Positions 1 through 12,678 are shown, counted from the first letter of the stretch. The stretch: DNA of 64,000 bases from Microbulbifer donghaiensis (GCF_900129095.1 NZ_FQVA01000005.1:116832-180831); one strand, 5' to 3'. The notes: generated by a model from the letters alone, not told the origin. Numbers and translations: made by a program.

Positions 1-1
1 T

Positions 2-1372
2 TCACCCAAGTCGCTGCCCTTCGAATACTTCGCAAAAAACGGTCTGTCGAAGATCCCGTCGCACGGACCATTGCCAGTATCTGTCCCCGGTGCTGTGGAC
101 GGTTGGTTCGAACTGCACAAGAAGTTCGGTCGACTGCCGATGACAGATATTCTGGCGCCAGCGATCGATTATGCTGAGCGGGGTTTCCCGGTGACACAAC
201 TGGTAGCCTATTACTGGAACCGCTCCGCACCGCTGCTTGACAAGTACCCGGGATTCCGAGAAACCTACTTGCCCGGGGGCAGGGCGCCGCAGGAGGGTGA
301 CCTGTTCCGCAACCCGCGCCTCGCCAAAACGTATCGGCAGATAGCAGAGGGCGGCCGCGACGCCTTCTACAAGGGGGATATCGCCAGGAAAATCGCCGAC
401 TACATGAAGGAGAATGGCGGCTTCCTCTCCTACGAGGACCTGGCGTCGCACGCATCGGACTGGGTGGAGCCGGTTTCGACCAACTACCGCGGCTACGATA
501 TCTGGGAACTGCCTCCCAATGGCCAGGGTATCGCGGCACTGCAAATACTGAACATTCTCGAAGGCTACGACCTGGCCAAGCTTGGGCGCACCAGCCCGGA
601 GTACGTACACCTGTTTGTCGAGGCGAAAAAGCTGGCCTTTGAAGACCGGGCTAGATATTACGCCGATCCCGCATTTAACGAGATTCCTGTCGCGCAGCTG
701 ATTTCGAAGAAGTATGCCGCGGAGCGGCGCAAGCTGATCAACCCGGACAAGGCGGCCAGGCGATACGATGCCGTTAATGTCGCTTTGCGCCACGGGGATA
801 CCATTTATCTGACCGTTGCGGACAAGGACGGCAACATGGTGTCGCTGATCCAGAGTAACTATCGCGGTATGGGGTCGGGTATGACGCCTGCGGACCTGGG
901 CTTTATCCTGCAGGATCGCGGCGAGATGTTCAGTCTCGAGGAGGGGCACTTCAACCAGTATCAGCGGGGCAAGCGGCCCTTCCACACCATTATCCCCGCG
1001 TTCATTACCAAGAATGGCAAACCGTTCATGAGTTTTGGCGTGATGGGCGGGGCGACCCAGCCGCAGATGCATGCACAGATAGTGATCAATATGGTGGATT
1101 TCGGCCTCAATGTGCAGGAGGCGGGCGATGCACCACGCATATTGCATAGTGGTTCCAGCCAGCCGACGGACGAGATCATGACTGACGGCGGTTACATCAG
1201 TTTGGAGGACGGTTTCCCGATGGAAAGCCGCCGGACACTGGTTCAGATGGGCCACCAGCTACGCTTCGAGAGTGGGCCCTATGGCGGCTACCAGGGCATC
1301 ATGCGCGACGATCAGGGTGTCTATTGGGGGGCTTCGGAAAGCCGCAAGGACGGGCACGCTGCCGGCTATTGA
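2..1372 (+). CDS. ggt: gamma-glutamyltransferase, 5'-truncated by the window edge
   Basis: The reading frame is open from base 2, so the N-terminal half lies outside the window. The visible part covers the end of the large subunit and the whole small subunit of a gamma-glutamyltransferase (Ntn-hydrolase). This family cleaves glutathione and gamma-glutamyl amides, normally in the periplasm. The autocatalytic cleavage threonine is the Thr codon at 800-802, in the context HGDTIYLT followed by VADKDGNMVSL, which matches the family pattern of Thr plus DKDGN. A glycine-rich segment typical of the small subunit (GVMGGATQPQMH) lies near 1039-1074. The stop is TGA at 1370-1372. No signal peptide can be checked. 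Family assignment is firm; the exact physiological substrate is unknown. Confidence 0.9.
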   Translation, partial: SPKSLPFEYFAKNGLSKIPSHGPLPVSVPGAVDGWFELHKKFGRLPMTDILAPAIDYAERGFPVTQLVAYYWNRSAPLLDKYPGFRETYLPGGRAPQEGDLFRNPRLAKTYRQIAEGGRDAFYKGDIARKIADYMKENGGFLSYEDLASHASDWVEPVSTNYRGYDIWELPPNGQGIAALQILNILEGYDLAKLGRTSPEYVHLFVEAKKLAFEDRARYYADPAFNEIPVAQLISKKYAAERRKLINPDKAARRYDAVNVALRHGDTIYLTVADKDGNMVSLIQSNYRGMGSGMTPADLGFILQDRGEMFSLEEGHFNQYQRGKRPFHTIIPAFITKNGKPFMSFGVMGGATQPQMHAQIVINMVDFGLNVQEAGDAPRILHSGSSQPTDEIMTDGGYISLEDGFPMESRRTLVQMGHQLRFESGPYGGYQGIMRDDQGVYWGASESRKDGHAAGY

Positions 1373-1680
1373 TTACCTGATATTTTCGCCTGCAGTTCGG
1401 GTGCTGTTGCGACAGCTCCCGCTGCTGTCGCGATTTCTCCCTCTCTTTATCGCCCAGGGCAGTTGCGCTACGTAGACGTTTCCGCGACCTGCGTGGGCGA
1501 TAATATCCACGAGCCCCGTTTTTCTTCAGGATTACACCAAAAGACCGTCGCCAACCGACCGATCTGAAATCTTTCGACGGCGGTCACTTGTGAAATTTGT
1601 CGGGAGTGATAACTTGTGCGCCGCGTCCTAACTGAACCGGGTTTGTGGCGCAAACTGCCCTGCGGAGGATGTTTCCCACT
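1373..1680. other. intergenic region between ggt and pepN
   Basis: About 300 bases with no convincing gene. It holds a hairpin just after ggt (listed separately) and the ribosome binding site of pepN (GGAGG at 1664-1668). I see no clear sigma-70 promoter for pepN. Confidence 0.5.
1409..1431 (+). terminator. hairpin after ggt, possible terminator
   Basis: An 8-bp perfect stem (1409-1416 with 1424-1431, gcgacagc/gctgtcgc) with a 7-base loop lies 36 bases past the ggt stop. Only a weak pyrimidine tract follows (gatttctccctctcttt), so it is either a weak intrinsic terminator or a transcript-end stabiliser. Confidence 0.4.
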
Positions 1681-4311
1681 ATGAAAGATGCCCAGCCCAC
1701 AACCATTTACCTGAAAGACTACCGAGTGCCGGACTATCTGGTCGATAGCACCGACCTGCATTTTGAACTGCAGCCCAAGGCCACCCTGGTCAAGTCGCGG
1801 CTGAAGATCCGGCGCAATCCGGAGGCGGGAGCGGGGCTGCCGCCGCTGGTGCTCGATGGCGTGGAGCTGGAGCTGCTGTCGGTCGCCATCGACGGCAAAC
1901 TGGTTCCCGCCAGTGGTTACGAGGAACTGCCGCAGGGACTGTCGATTCCGGTTGATGCGCCTGAATTTGAGCTGGAGATTCACAACCGGATTAACCCGGA
2001 AGGCAACACCTCACTGGAGGGCCTGTACCTCTCCAATGGCATGTATTGCACCCAGTGCGAGGCGGAGGGATTCCGCAAAATTACCTACTACCCGGATCGC
2101 CCCGACGTGATGTCCAGGTTTACCACCACCATTGTGGCACCGCGGCAGTACCCGGTATTGCTCTCCAACGGCAATGAGATAGCGCGGGGCAACACCGAGG
2201 ACGGGCGCCAGTTCGTCACCTGGGAGGACCCATTCGTGAAGCCGTCTTATCTGTTTGCTCTTGTGGCCGGGGACCTGCAAAAGGTTGAGGACAGCTACAC
2301 CACTGCCAGCGGTCGCGAGGTAAAGCTGCAGATCTTTACCGAGGCAAAAAATATCGGTAAGTGTGACCACGCCATGCGCTCACTGAAAAAGGCCATGCGC
2401 TGGGACGAAGAGGTCTACGGACTCGAATACGACCTGGATATCTTTATGGTCGTGGCGGTGGATCACTTCAACATGGGGGCGATGGAAAACAAGGGGCTGA
2501 ATATATTCAATTCAGCCTGCGTGCTGGCGAGTCCGGAGACCGCTACTGACAGTACTTTCCAGCGAATCGAATCCATCGTAGGTCACGAGTATTTCCACAA
2601 CTGGTCCGGCAATCGGGTCACCTGTCGCGACTGGTTCCAGTTAAGCCTGAAAGAGGGCTTCACCGTATTCCGCGATGCGGAATTCTCCGCGGACATGAAC
2701 TCCCGCGCGGTCAAGCGCATCGAGGATGTATCCCTGTTGCGTACCGTTCAGTTTGCCGAAGATGCGGGGCCGATGGCACACCCGGTGCGCCCAGATTCCT
2801 ATATGGAGATCTCCAACTTTTACACCCTGACCGTCTATGAAAAAGGCGCGGAAGTGGTGCGCATGGTTCACACGTTGTTGGGGGGCGAAGGTTTTCGCAA
2901 AGGCAGTGATCTCTATTTTGAGCGTCACGACGGCTGTGCGGTGACCTGCGAGGATTTTATCAAGGCAATGGAAGATGCCAACGAAGTCGATTTGGCCCAG
3001 TTCCGCCGCTGGTACAGTCAGGCCGGCACCCCGGTATTGGAAGTAACCGACGCCTATGATGCGGCCTCTGGCAATTATGCGCTGACCGTCAGGCAGTCAT
3101 GTCCCGCGACGCCGGAGCAAAAGGAAAAATTGCCGTTCCATGTCCCTCTGGCGCTCGGACTGCTCGGAGCTGACGGACGCGATTTGCCACTGGATGCGGC
3201 AGGTAACACTCAGGTCGTTCTCCAGATAACCGAGCAAGAGCAGACGTTCAACTTCGCTGGTCTGACGGAAAAGCCGCTGCCTTCACTTCTACGCGGTTTC
3301 TCCGCCCCGGTGAAGGTCCGGTACGATTACAACACCGAGCAGTTGCTGTTCCTGATGCGCAGTGATACGGATGAATTCAACCGTTGGGATGCCAGCCAGC
3401 GTCTGGCATTTATGGCGCTGGAGCAGCTGCAGAACGACTTCCGCAACGGAAAGTCGCTACAGCTGCCGGCAGAGCTGGTGGCGGCCTATCGCAGCATACT
3501 GAGAAGTCAGGATCTGGATCCCGCACTGGTGGCGGAAATGCTGGCGTTGCCCAGTGAGCAAACCCTGGCGGAGCAGTCCGAGAAGATAGACGCCGAGGCG
3601 ATCATGGCCGCGCGGAGATTTGCTCGCGATGCACTGGCGAGCGCGTTGAAAGAAGACCTGCGCACCTGTTACCGCAGGTTGCACAGTGACAAGCCATACA
3701 GCCCCAGTGCCGCCGATATCGCCGAGCGCAGTTTGAAAAATGCCTGCCTGTCTTATTTGTGTGTTACCGAAGATGCGGACGCGTTGGGAATGGCGCGCGA
3801 GCAGTTCGAACAAGCGACCAATATGACCGACAGTGCCGCGGCACTGGGCGCGCTGGTGAATTATGGCGAGGCTGCCACTGCCGAGGCTGCGCTCCAGTCA
3901 TTTTACGACCGCTGGCAGCAGGATACCCAGGTGGTCGAGTTGTGGTTTGGCCTGCAGAGTAGCAGTGCCAAGTGGGGAACCCTGGACAGGGTGCGCACCC
4001 TGATGCAGCATCCGGCTTTCGAGCAAAAAAATCCAAATAAAGTGCGCGCGGTTATCGGCGGCTTCGCCAACCGTAACTTCACCCAGTTCCACAGTGCCGA
4101 CGGCAGTGGATTTGAGTTTATTGCCGAACAGGTCATTGCGCTGGATAAACTCAATCCGCAGATAGCCGCCCGGCTGGTAATCCCGATCACTCGCTGGAAG
4201 AAATACCGCGGGGCGTTAGGAGAAAACATGCGAGATACATTGCAGTCGGTAATGGATTCCGGCAAGTTATCCGCGGACCTGTTTGAAGTGGTCAGCAAAA
4301 GCTTGATTTGA
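1681..4311 (+). CDS. pepN: aminopeptidase N (M1 family)
   Basis: Cytosolic zinc aminopeptidase of 876 residues that removes N-terminal amino acids from peptides. The zinc site HEYFH is at residues 302-306, with the third ligand Glu in LKEG at residue 325. The substrate-binding GAMEN motif is at 266-270. Length and the opening (IYLKDYRVPDYL) match bacterial PepN. I chose the ATG at 1681, preceded by GGAGG at 1664-1668; an in-frame ATG at 1669 directly abuts that site and is less likely. It is monocistronic as far as can be seen, and converges with the minus-strand sixA-like gene. Confidence 0.96.
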   Translation: MKDAQPTTIYLKDYRVPDYLVDSTDLHFELQPKATLVKSRLKIRRNPEAGAGLPPLVLDGVELELLSVAIDGKLVPASGYEELPQGLSIPVDAPEFELEIHNRINPEGNTSLEGLYLSNGMYCTQCEAEGFRKITYYPDRPDVMSRFTTTIVAPRQYPVLLSNGNEIARGNTEDGRQFVTWEDPFVKPSYLFALVAGDLQKVEDSYTTASGREVKLQIFTEAKNIGKCDHAMRSLKKAMRWDEEVYGLEYDLDIFMVVAVDHFNMGAMENKGLNIFNSACVLASPETATDSTFQRIESIVGHEYFHNWSGNRVTCRDWFQLSLKEGFTVFRDAEFSADMNSRAVKRIEDVSLLRTVQFAEDAGPMAHPVRPDSYMEISNFYTLTVYEKGAEVVRMVHTLLGGEGFRKGSDLYFERHDGCAVTCEDFIKAMEDANEVDLAQFRRWYSQAGTPVLEVTDAYDAASGNYALTVRQSCPATPEQKEKLPFHVPLALGLLGADGRDLPLDAAGNTQVVLQITEQEQTFNFAGLTEKPLPSLLRGFSAPVKVRYDYNTEQLLFLMRSDTDEFNRWDASQRLAFMALEQLQNDFRNGKSLQLPAELVAAYRSILRSQDLDPALVAEMLALPSEQTLAEQSEKIDAEAIMAARRFARDALASALKEDLRTCYRRLHSDKPYSPSAADIAERSLKNACLSYLCVTEDADALGMAREQFEQATNMTDSAAALGALVNYGEAATAEAALQSFYDRWQQDTQVVELWFGLQSSSAKWGTLDRVRTLMQHPAFEQKNPNKVRAVIGGFANRNFTQFHSADGSGFEFIAEQVIALDKLNPQIAARLVIPITRWKKYRGALGENMRDTLQSVMDSGKLSADLFEVVSKSLI

Positions 4312-4389
4312 GTACGGAACTTAAGTGGGCGGCAGCTCTGTAGTGGGGCGAAGCTGCTACTTGTCCCCGGCGCGGCTCTCGGGGTGCGT

Positions 4390-4938
4390 TTACAAGATAC
4401 GGCTGTCTCGCTCTGCGCCCAGCCGAATCAGCTCCAGACCTCCTCCTGTCAGTTGCAACTCGGTTACCGACGTATAATCCGGGCGAAATTGCTGTGTTCG
4501 CCGGTCATTGCGGATATGGGCAACGATGGAATTGATTACCATAAAGTGACAGAAGATTACTGTGTCCTCTTCCAGCCCGAGCAGGTAATTCAGGATTCCC
4601 ATGCGCCATCTCAGTTGACGCTCGTCCTGTGTATCCCAGTCGCTGGCGAGCAACGCCCGGATCCACTGACCTCGCTTGCTGAGGGGGACGTCCTCAGGAG
4701 AGGGGAGTTCAGTCACAGCGCTTTCTATATTTACCGGGCACTGCCATATGTCTGCCAGGGGCTGGGCAGTCTGGCGGGCGCGGGTTTTTGGGCTGCTGGT
4801 CAGTGTGAGGGGGCGTGAAGGGGCAAGTGTCCGTGCTAACTCGCCCGCCTGCTGGCGGCCCAGGTCGGTAAGTTCCGGATCGGCAATTGATGGCCCTTTG
4901 GTCGCTTCGCCGTGGCGAACCAGTAATATGCGTGTCAC
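4390..4938 (-). CDS. sixA: SixA-type phosphohistidine phosphatase
   Basis: 182-residue member of the histidine phosphatase superfamily. The catalytic RHGE motif is at residues 8-11, and a second family motif (LTSSPKTRARQTA) follows. SixA enzymes dephosphorylate phosphohistidine in phosphorelay or PTS proteins. The start codon appears to be GTG at 4938. The gene begins 13 bases after the esterase stop on the same strand, so the two probably share a transcript. It converges with pepN. The subfamily is assigned from length and the RHGEA opening; another small phosphohydrolase of the same fold is possible. Confidence 0.8.
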   Translation of the reverse strand: MTRILLVRHGEATKGPSIADPELTDLGRQQAGELARTLAPSRPLTLTSSPKTRARQTAQPLADIWQCPVNIESAVTELPSPEDVPLSKRGQWIRALLASDWDTQDERQLRWRMGILNYLLGLEEDTVIFCHFMVINSIVAHIRNDRRTQQFRPDYTSVTELQLTGGGLELIRLGAERDSRIL

Positions 4939-4951
4939 TCGACTGCTAACT

Positions 4952-6535
4952 CTACAGATATCTGTTTAATACTTCGTCCGGTATATGTTGCCACAACGAC
5001 GTGAGTTCTGCCGGATCAAATGAGCGCGCTGCCGGGTGATTACCAAAGCGATGACTGCGGCCGTCCGCAAATGATGGCCAGTCACTGCCGGGGTTACCGC
5101 ACTCGGCGAAATTCAGCCAGGCCTCGCGCATAACGCTGCTCAGCGTATGCGCATCGGTTTCCCCGCCGTAGAGTGATTGCAGTGATTCCTTTCCGTGGGT
5201 GCCAAATATATAACCCAATTCCACTGCGTGGCAGGCACCGAGCAGTGGCTGGGCGGCAAGTGGTTGGGCGAAGTGGTAGTGATAGCGCTGCCCGCGATGG
5301 GCGTCGAGCAGACGGAGACCGGGCAGGGTGAAAACCATATCGGTGAGCAGCAGATTCCAGACTCGACTCCACTCTGGCCATGGATTGTCCTCCAGGGATT
5401 GTGCCACCGTGTAATAGTGGTCGAGCAGGGGATCCAACTGCTGCCGAGGCAGCAGCCATTCCAGTCGTGCGCGGATCTGCTCACTGTCGAGCGTGAAGCT
5501 CTCCGGATGGATAGCGCTGAAGAGATTCCACTCCTCGAGATTACTGCCGAGCAGGAGGCTGACATTTGCGCTATTGCCGTCTCGCAGTACCTGCATCGGT
5601 TCGAGGCTGATTAATTCGCCATCGAGTACCGGTTTGAAGGGCAATTGTCCCCAGTACTGCTCCATGCGTGTGTCTGCCAAGACTGCCTGCTGCGCATTCA
5701 ATATCGATTTGGTATCTGCCTGAAGCGGATTTTGTTTGCCGCTGATTTTTTCCAGATGCTCGATAAATGCCTCGGCCAGACAGTTGGCCTTGTCCCGGCT
5801 GTGGATTGCCCGGGGATGTCCGCTCTGCACAATCGCGCGCCGAAACAGGCCACGGCAAGCAGGTGCGGCCAGCAGTGCGGCGATACTCATGGCGCCGGCA
5901 GATTCGCCGAAAAGCGTAATGTTGTCTACGTCGCCACCGAAGGCGGCAATATTGGTGCGTATCCATTTCAATGCAGCGATTTGATCCAGCAGACCTTCGT
6001 TGCCGCTGGAAGGCACTTCACTGATATCTTGCAGGCGCAAAAATCCCAGTGCGCCGAGGCGATAATTAATAGTGACGACGATGGCCCGTCCGCTGGCCGC
6101 CAAATGACAGCCGTTATAGATTTCCTGGCAACCGGACCCCATGTAAAAGGAGCCGCCATGTATCCACAGCATCACCGGCAGCTTCTTATTGCTGTGCTTC
6201 GATACGGGTGGCGCGAATATATTTAAATAGAGGCAGTCCTCGCTTTCCGGTAACTCTCCATTCGGGCCCCGGACAACAAAAAGCGTTGATGGGTTTTGTG
6301 CGGCCGGCATCCCAAAGTCAAACGCATGAAAAGGGGCAACTTTGGACGGTACCGGTTGCGGCGGTTGCCAGCGCAGTTCGCCAATCGGTGGTTGTGCGTA
6401 GGGAATGCCCTGAAAACGGTGAACCCCCGTTTCGGCGTCAATAGAGCCTAAGATGGGCCCTGCCGGTGTATCTACGACAGGGGTCATTTTGACGATTTTA
6501 TTGTTGTGACGGCCAATACTCGCATCGCTGGTCAT
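4952..6535 (-). CDS. type B carboxylesterase (para-nitrobenzyl esterase family)
   Basis: Alpha/beta hydrolase of the cholinesterase-like family that hydrolyses carboxylic esters. With the start used here (ATG at 6535, 527 residues), the oxyanion motif HGGSF is at about residues 126-130 and the nucleophile elbow GESAG at 210-214 (Ser212). The catalytic His lies in GACHAVELGYIFG near the C-terminus. The family-typical opening VDTPAGPILG followed by FQGIPYAQPP starts near residue 20. No start has a good ribosome binding site: the frame stays open to 6631, and another ATG is at 6487. No clean signal peptide is visible. The natural ester substrate is unknown. Confidence 0.85.
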   Translation of the reverse strand: MTSDASIGRHNNKIVKMTPVVDTPAGPILGSIDAETGVHRFQGIPYAQPPIGELRWQPPQPVPSKVAPFHAFDFGMPAAQNPSTLFVVRGPNGELPESEDCLYLNIFAPPVSKHSNKKLPVMLWIHGGSFYMGSGCQEIYNGCHLAASGRAIVVTINYRLGALGFLRLQDISEVPSSGNEGLLDQIAALKWIRTNIAAFGGDVDNITLFGESAGAMSIAALLAAPACRGLFRRAIVQSGHPRAIHSRDKANCLAEAFIEHLEKISGKQNPLQADTKSILNAQQAVLADTRMEQYWGQLPFKPVLDGELISLEPMQVLRDGNSANVSLLLGSNLEEWNLFSAIHPESFTLDSEQIRARLEWLLPRQQLDPLLDHYYTVAQSLEDNPWPEWSRVWNLLLTDMVFTLPGLRLLDAHRGQRYHYHFAQPLAAQPLLGACHAVELGYIFGTHGKESLQSLYGGETDAHTLSSVMREAWLNFAECGNPGSDWPSFADGRSHRFGNHPAARSFDPAELTSLWQHIPDEVLNRYL

Positions 6536-7018
6536 GGGGGCGCTTCGATCCTTGTGCAGTGAGATCCATAACCCATTTAGTATAGCCGGCAGTAGAATTG
6601 CTCGCGCAAATGCGCTGCCTCCAGTCGACAAGAATCTGGTGCAAAAGCAAATGGCTCAGCGCGCCCTGCCAGCAATGATGGGCGAGCAGTGAATGAGTTT
6701 CCGGTGGAAAGCCTTAACCGTTCGTTAGTAGCGTTTGTCTGCGGGTCGCTGGTTGTCCAGCCATCGAGAGGTGTACTCGCGCACAAGTGCGGAGAGCTTC
6801 TTCCCGCTAGAACTTGTGTTGTTATCATTCCTGGATTGCTCCTGTCGGTCGATCATGATGACCATCGTCGGATGAGGGTAGGGAAATCGGGGCAACCTTG
6901 TCCCGTTGCCATGTCTTACCCTGTCACTTCTCTGATTCGACCGGGACGGAAAAAATAAGGCTTGAAAATTGTTGTAAGTTCCACTTGCAAACGCCGATTA
7001 CTCAGATAGTATTAACGA
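6536..7018. other. gene-poor region between the esterase and the candidate leader RNA
   Basis: Nearly 500 bases with only short unsupported open frames on both strands (for example plus-strand 6689-6958). None resembles a known protein or has a good ribosome binding site. The region must hold the minus-strand esterase promoter. The right end carries the plus-strand promoter listed at 6985. Confidence 0.4.
6985..7012 (+). promoter_or_regulatory. candidate sigma-70 promoter for the leader RNA
   Basis: TTGCAA at 6985-6990 and TAGTAT at 7007-7012 are separated by 16 bases. Transcription would start near 7019, just ahead of the terminated RNA described next. The match is moderate and read by eye. 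Confidence 0.4.
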
Positions 7019-7286
7019 CATAGAGTCAACTAGCGATAGTTTCCAATGAACAACCATTATCTCCATAGTGCACCGCGCAAGCGCTTCGTCCAGCAGCGAC
7101 AGCTGCCGGTCGCCGTTCGCCCGTGCAGTGGTGTTCAGGGAATCCTTTCCCTATGTGTGACTTGCGCAATGCGCCCGGTGACAGCAGTGATCACCCCGTA
7201 CACCTGACTTAGCTATAGGCGATGGAAGGTGTTAAGCCTTCCTCCCAACAGAAAACCCGGAAGGCTGACCTTCCGGGTTTTTTTTT
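7019..7286 (+). ncRNA. candidate terminated leader RNA or small RNA upstream of the MFS gene
   Basis: From the candidate promoter to the strong terminator at 7253-7286 is about 268 bases, with no recognised gene. Just before the terminator a second hairpin is possible (ggaagg near 7224 with ccttcc near 7237). The terminator sits 45 bases before the MFS start codon, in the same orientation. This is the arrangement of an attenuator or riboswitch, or of an independent small RNA gene. It contains a 53-codon open frame (ATG 7046, TGA 7205-7207) without a clear ribosome binding site, so a short peptide cannot be excluded. I compared it by memory with TPP, FMN, cobalamin, 6S, 4.5S and tmRNA motifs and recognised none. 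Confidence 0.35.
7253..7286 (+). terminator. strong intrinsic terminator upstream of the MFS gene
   Basis: A 12-bp perfect stem (7253-7264 with 7269-7280, aaacccggaagg/ccttccgggttt) with a 4-base loop runs into nine T residues at 7278-7286. It lies upstream of, not after, a recognised coding gene. Confidence 0.9.
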
Positions 7287-7331
7287 GCCGAAATTTTACG
7301 AAGAGAGCAATGATCGACAAGGAGTAGTGTA

Positions 7332-8600
7332 ATGAACAGGCAGTGGTGGCAGCAGCTGCACAGCTTCCCACCTTTAATCTGGATAATTTTGATCGGCAGT
7401 TTTTTTGGTCGCGGCACCTACTTTATGGTGTGGCCGTTTCTGGCGATTCTGCTTTACGAGAAATTTCAGCTGGGTGCGGCGCAAATTGGCTTGATACTGA
7501 GTGCCTCTGCCGTGGGAGCAGCGTTGTTGGGCTTCTATGTGGGATCCCTGTCGGATCGCTATGGTCGCCGGAATATGCTGCTGGCGGGAACAACAATCAA
7601 TGTTCTCGCCTTTGCGCTGTTGGCGGTCGCGCAGTCGCTGCCGGTATTTATAGCGGCCATGACCTTCTGCTCGATCGGGCGGGCGGTGTGGGAGCCGCCG
7701 GCGAGCGCACTGATTGGCGATCTTATTCCGGATAAGCAAAGCCGCGAGCTGGCGTTGCAGTTCCGCTATTTCCTGATCAACGTGGGCGCGGCGCTGGGTC
7801 CCATTGTAGGTGTCTGGGCCGGACTGAGTGCACAACAGTCAACCTTCGGATTGACCGCACTCAGTTATCTGCTGCTGAGCCTGGCGTTTCTGTGGGGCTT
7901 CGCGCACACGGAAAGTGGCCGCCTCGCGCACAAGCGGCGGAACGCCAATGTGACTTTAGCCAGTACTCTTGCGGTTCTGCGCCGGGATCAGGTTTTCCTG
8001 GTGGTGATAATCGCCAATGTGCTGACACTGTTTATCTATGCCCACTTGGATTCCAGCCTCGTGCAGTACCTGACCCGGGCGGGAGCCCCCAGGCTGGTGG
8101 AGCTGATCTCCAGCATGATCCTGGTCAATGCCTCCACCATTGTATTGTTGCAGTTTCCACTGCTACAGCTGATGCGCAATATCGATGTGAACGGACGCAT
8201 CATTATCGGTCTGGTCGTGTTGGCTGTAGGTCAGCTGTGGTTTGCGCTTAACCCGGTGAATTGGTTTGTGGGCTGGCTGGGAGCCACCTTTGTCGTCAGC
8301 CTCGCGGAGGCCGTGCTGTTTCCGACCATGAGCGTGCAGATAGACCGGCTGGCACCGGACCATTTGCGCGGCAGTTATTTCGGGGCGTCATCGTTCTACT
8401 CTCTGGGCTGGTCGGTGGCGCCGCTGATCGGTGGCATTGTGATCGAATGGTGGAGTGGGGCTGCGCTTTACTGGATGATGTTCTGTTTGTGCGGAATGGT
8501 GTTTGTGCTCTACCGCCTGACGGCGCACCTCACCCGCCCCGAGTGGCCGGAATCAAGCGAGGCCGTAGAGTTGCGACCCGATGCGACTCCCGCGCAGTGA
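7332..8600 (+). CDS. MFS drug/metabolite exporter
   Basis: 422-residue major facilitator with about 12 hydrophobic segments. The loop 2-3 signature (GSLSDRYGRRNMLLAG, around residues 73-88) marks the drug:H+ antiporter branch, and the general layout resembles MdtH-like transporters of the inner membrane. The ATG at 7332 is preceded by AAGGAG (7319-7324). A strong terminator closes the gene at 8632-8656. Another terminator just upstream suggests regulated read-through into the gene. The substrate cannot be told from sequence. Confidence 0.85.
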   Translation: MNRQWWQQLHSFPPLIWIILIGSFFGRGTYFMVWPFLAILLYEKFQLGAAQIGLILSASAVGAALLGFYVGSLSDRYGRRNMLLAGTTINVLAFALLAVAQSLPVFIAAMTFCSIGRAVWEPPASALIGDLIPDKQSRELALQFRYFLINVGAALGPIVGVWAGLSAQQSTFGLTALSYLLLSLAFLWGFAHTESGRLAHKRRNANVTLASTLAVLRRDQVFLVVIIANVLTLFIYAHLDSSLVQYLTRAGAPRLVELISSMILVNASTIVLLQFPLLQLMRNIDVNGRIIIGLVVLAVGQLWFALNPVNWFVGWLGATFVVSLAEAVLFPTMSVQIDRLAPDHLRGSYFGASSFYSLGWSVAPLIGGIVIEWWSGAALYWMMFCLCGMVFVLYRLTAHLTRPEWPESSEAVELRPDATPAQ

Positions 8601-8631
8601 GCGGAATCTGTTGTTGTCTTCAACATTGTTT

Positions 8632-8656
8632 CGGCCCCTCATGGGGCCGTTTTTTT
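8632..8656 (+). terminator. intrinsic terminator after the MFS gene
   Basis: 7-bp GC-rich stem (8632-8638 with 8643-8649, cggcccc/ggggccg), tcat loop, seven T residues at 8650-8656, 31 bases past the stop codon. Confidence 0.92.
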
Positions 8657-8799
8657 GTGGCTGCACGTTATGAATAGCTCTCATCGATACAGCCGTCGCT
8701 CGCGGGTGATACTGCACAAAGGGGGGAGGTGATCTTCGATCACCGGTAGCACCGTTATTTCAGCGTGAAACCTGCGGCGCTCTCCTCTGTCACCGCTGG

Positions 8800-11911
<3,112 letters not shown>

Positions 11912-11950
11912 GTTTGATGCTGTGAATGATTAGATATTCGCATAATAAAC

Positions 11951-11979
11951 TTGGATGATCTATGCGGGAGCGCTAGGGT
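11951..11979 (+). promoter_or_regulatory. candidate promoter of the first acyl-CoA operon
   Basis: TTGGAT (11951-11956), 17-base spacer, TAGGGT (11974-11979), ahead of the TTG start at 12007. An imperfect inverted pair gcata/tatgc (around 11939 and 11961) overlaps it and could be part of a LysR operator. Weak by eye. Confidence 0.3.
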
Positions 11980-12006
11980 ATTGGTCTATATGGAAGGAGA
12001 TAGGCA

Positions 12007-12678
12007 TTGGCAGAGTTTTACACCGTTCGTCACGGGCAGGCCTCATACGGCGCCGCTGACTACGACAAGCTATCCGAGCTAGGGATACGCCAGGCGCGCT
12101 GGCTGGGTGAGCACTGGCAGGCCGCGGGCATTCAGTTCGACCGCATCCTTTGCGGCAGTCTGCTGCGCCACCGGGAAACCGCGCAGGGCATCTGTGCGGG
12201 GATGGCGCTGGATGCGAATCAGGTGCAGGTCTGCCCCCAGTTGAATGAATTCGACTTCCACAGCCTGCTGCAGAATTATGGCGACCACGCCCCGCAGGCG
12301 GTGCCGAAGCCCGGTGCCGGCAAGCCCGAATATTACCGCTTCCTGAAGAAGGCGATGTTGGCCTGGGCCGCCGGCGAGGTGAACGGCTCGGAATCCTGGC
12401 AGGAGTTCGAACAGCGTATCGAAGAAGCACTGGGCCTGATCGGCGACTGTCCTCGCGGCAGCAAGACGCTGGTGGTCAGCTCCGGTGGCGCCATTGCGAT
12501 GATGGTTCGCCAGGTGCTCGGTGCCCAGGCGGAGACCGTAATCAAGCTCAATATGCAGATCAAGAATACCGCGGTGAGCCACTTCTTCGCCGGCGCGGAC
12601 AGCTTCAGCCTGCACAGCTTCAATCACGTGCCGCACCTGGAAAACGGGGAGCGACACGAGTTCATTACCTACAGCTGA
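12007..12678 (+). CDS. histidine phosphatase family protein, copy 1
   Basis: 223-residue RHG-type phosphohydrolase with the catalytic motif VRHGQAS at residues 7-13. The start is TTG at 12007, supported by AAGGAG at 11995-12000 with good spacing and by the family opening MAEFYTVRHG. It is the first gene of an operon, 26 bases before an acyl-CoA dehydrogenase and followed by an APH-type kinase. A paralogue in the same setting lies at 49828-50496. Its substrate is unknown; the neighbours suggest a phosphorylated acyl or acyl-CoA intermediate, or its by-product (inference). Confidence 0.88.
   Translation: MAEFYTVRHGQASYGAADYDKLSELGIRQARWLGEHWQAAGIQFDRILCGSLLRHRETAQGICAGMALDANQVQVCPQLNEFDFHSLLQNYGDHAPQAVPKPGAGKPEYYRFLKKAMLAWAAGEVNGSESWQEFEQRIEEALGLIGDCPRGSKTLVVSSGGAIAMMVRQVLGAQAETVIKLNMQIKNTAVSHFFAGADSFSLHSFNHVPHLENGERHEFITYS

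Noticed and set aside
6689..6958. 89-codon plus-strand frame and overlapping minus frame 6577-6828
   Set aside because: No ribosome binding site, no family resemblance, and mutual overlap; likely chance.
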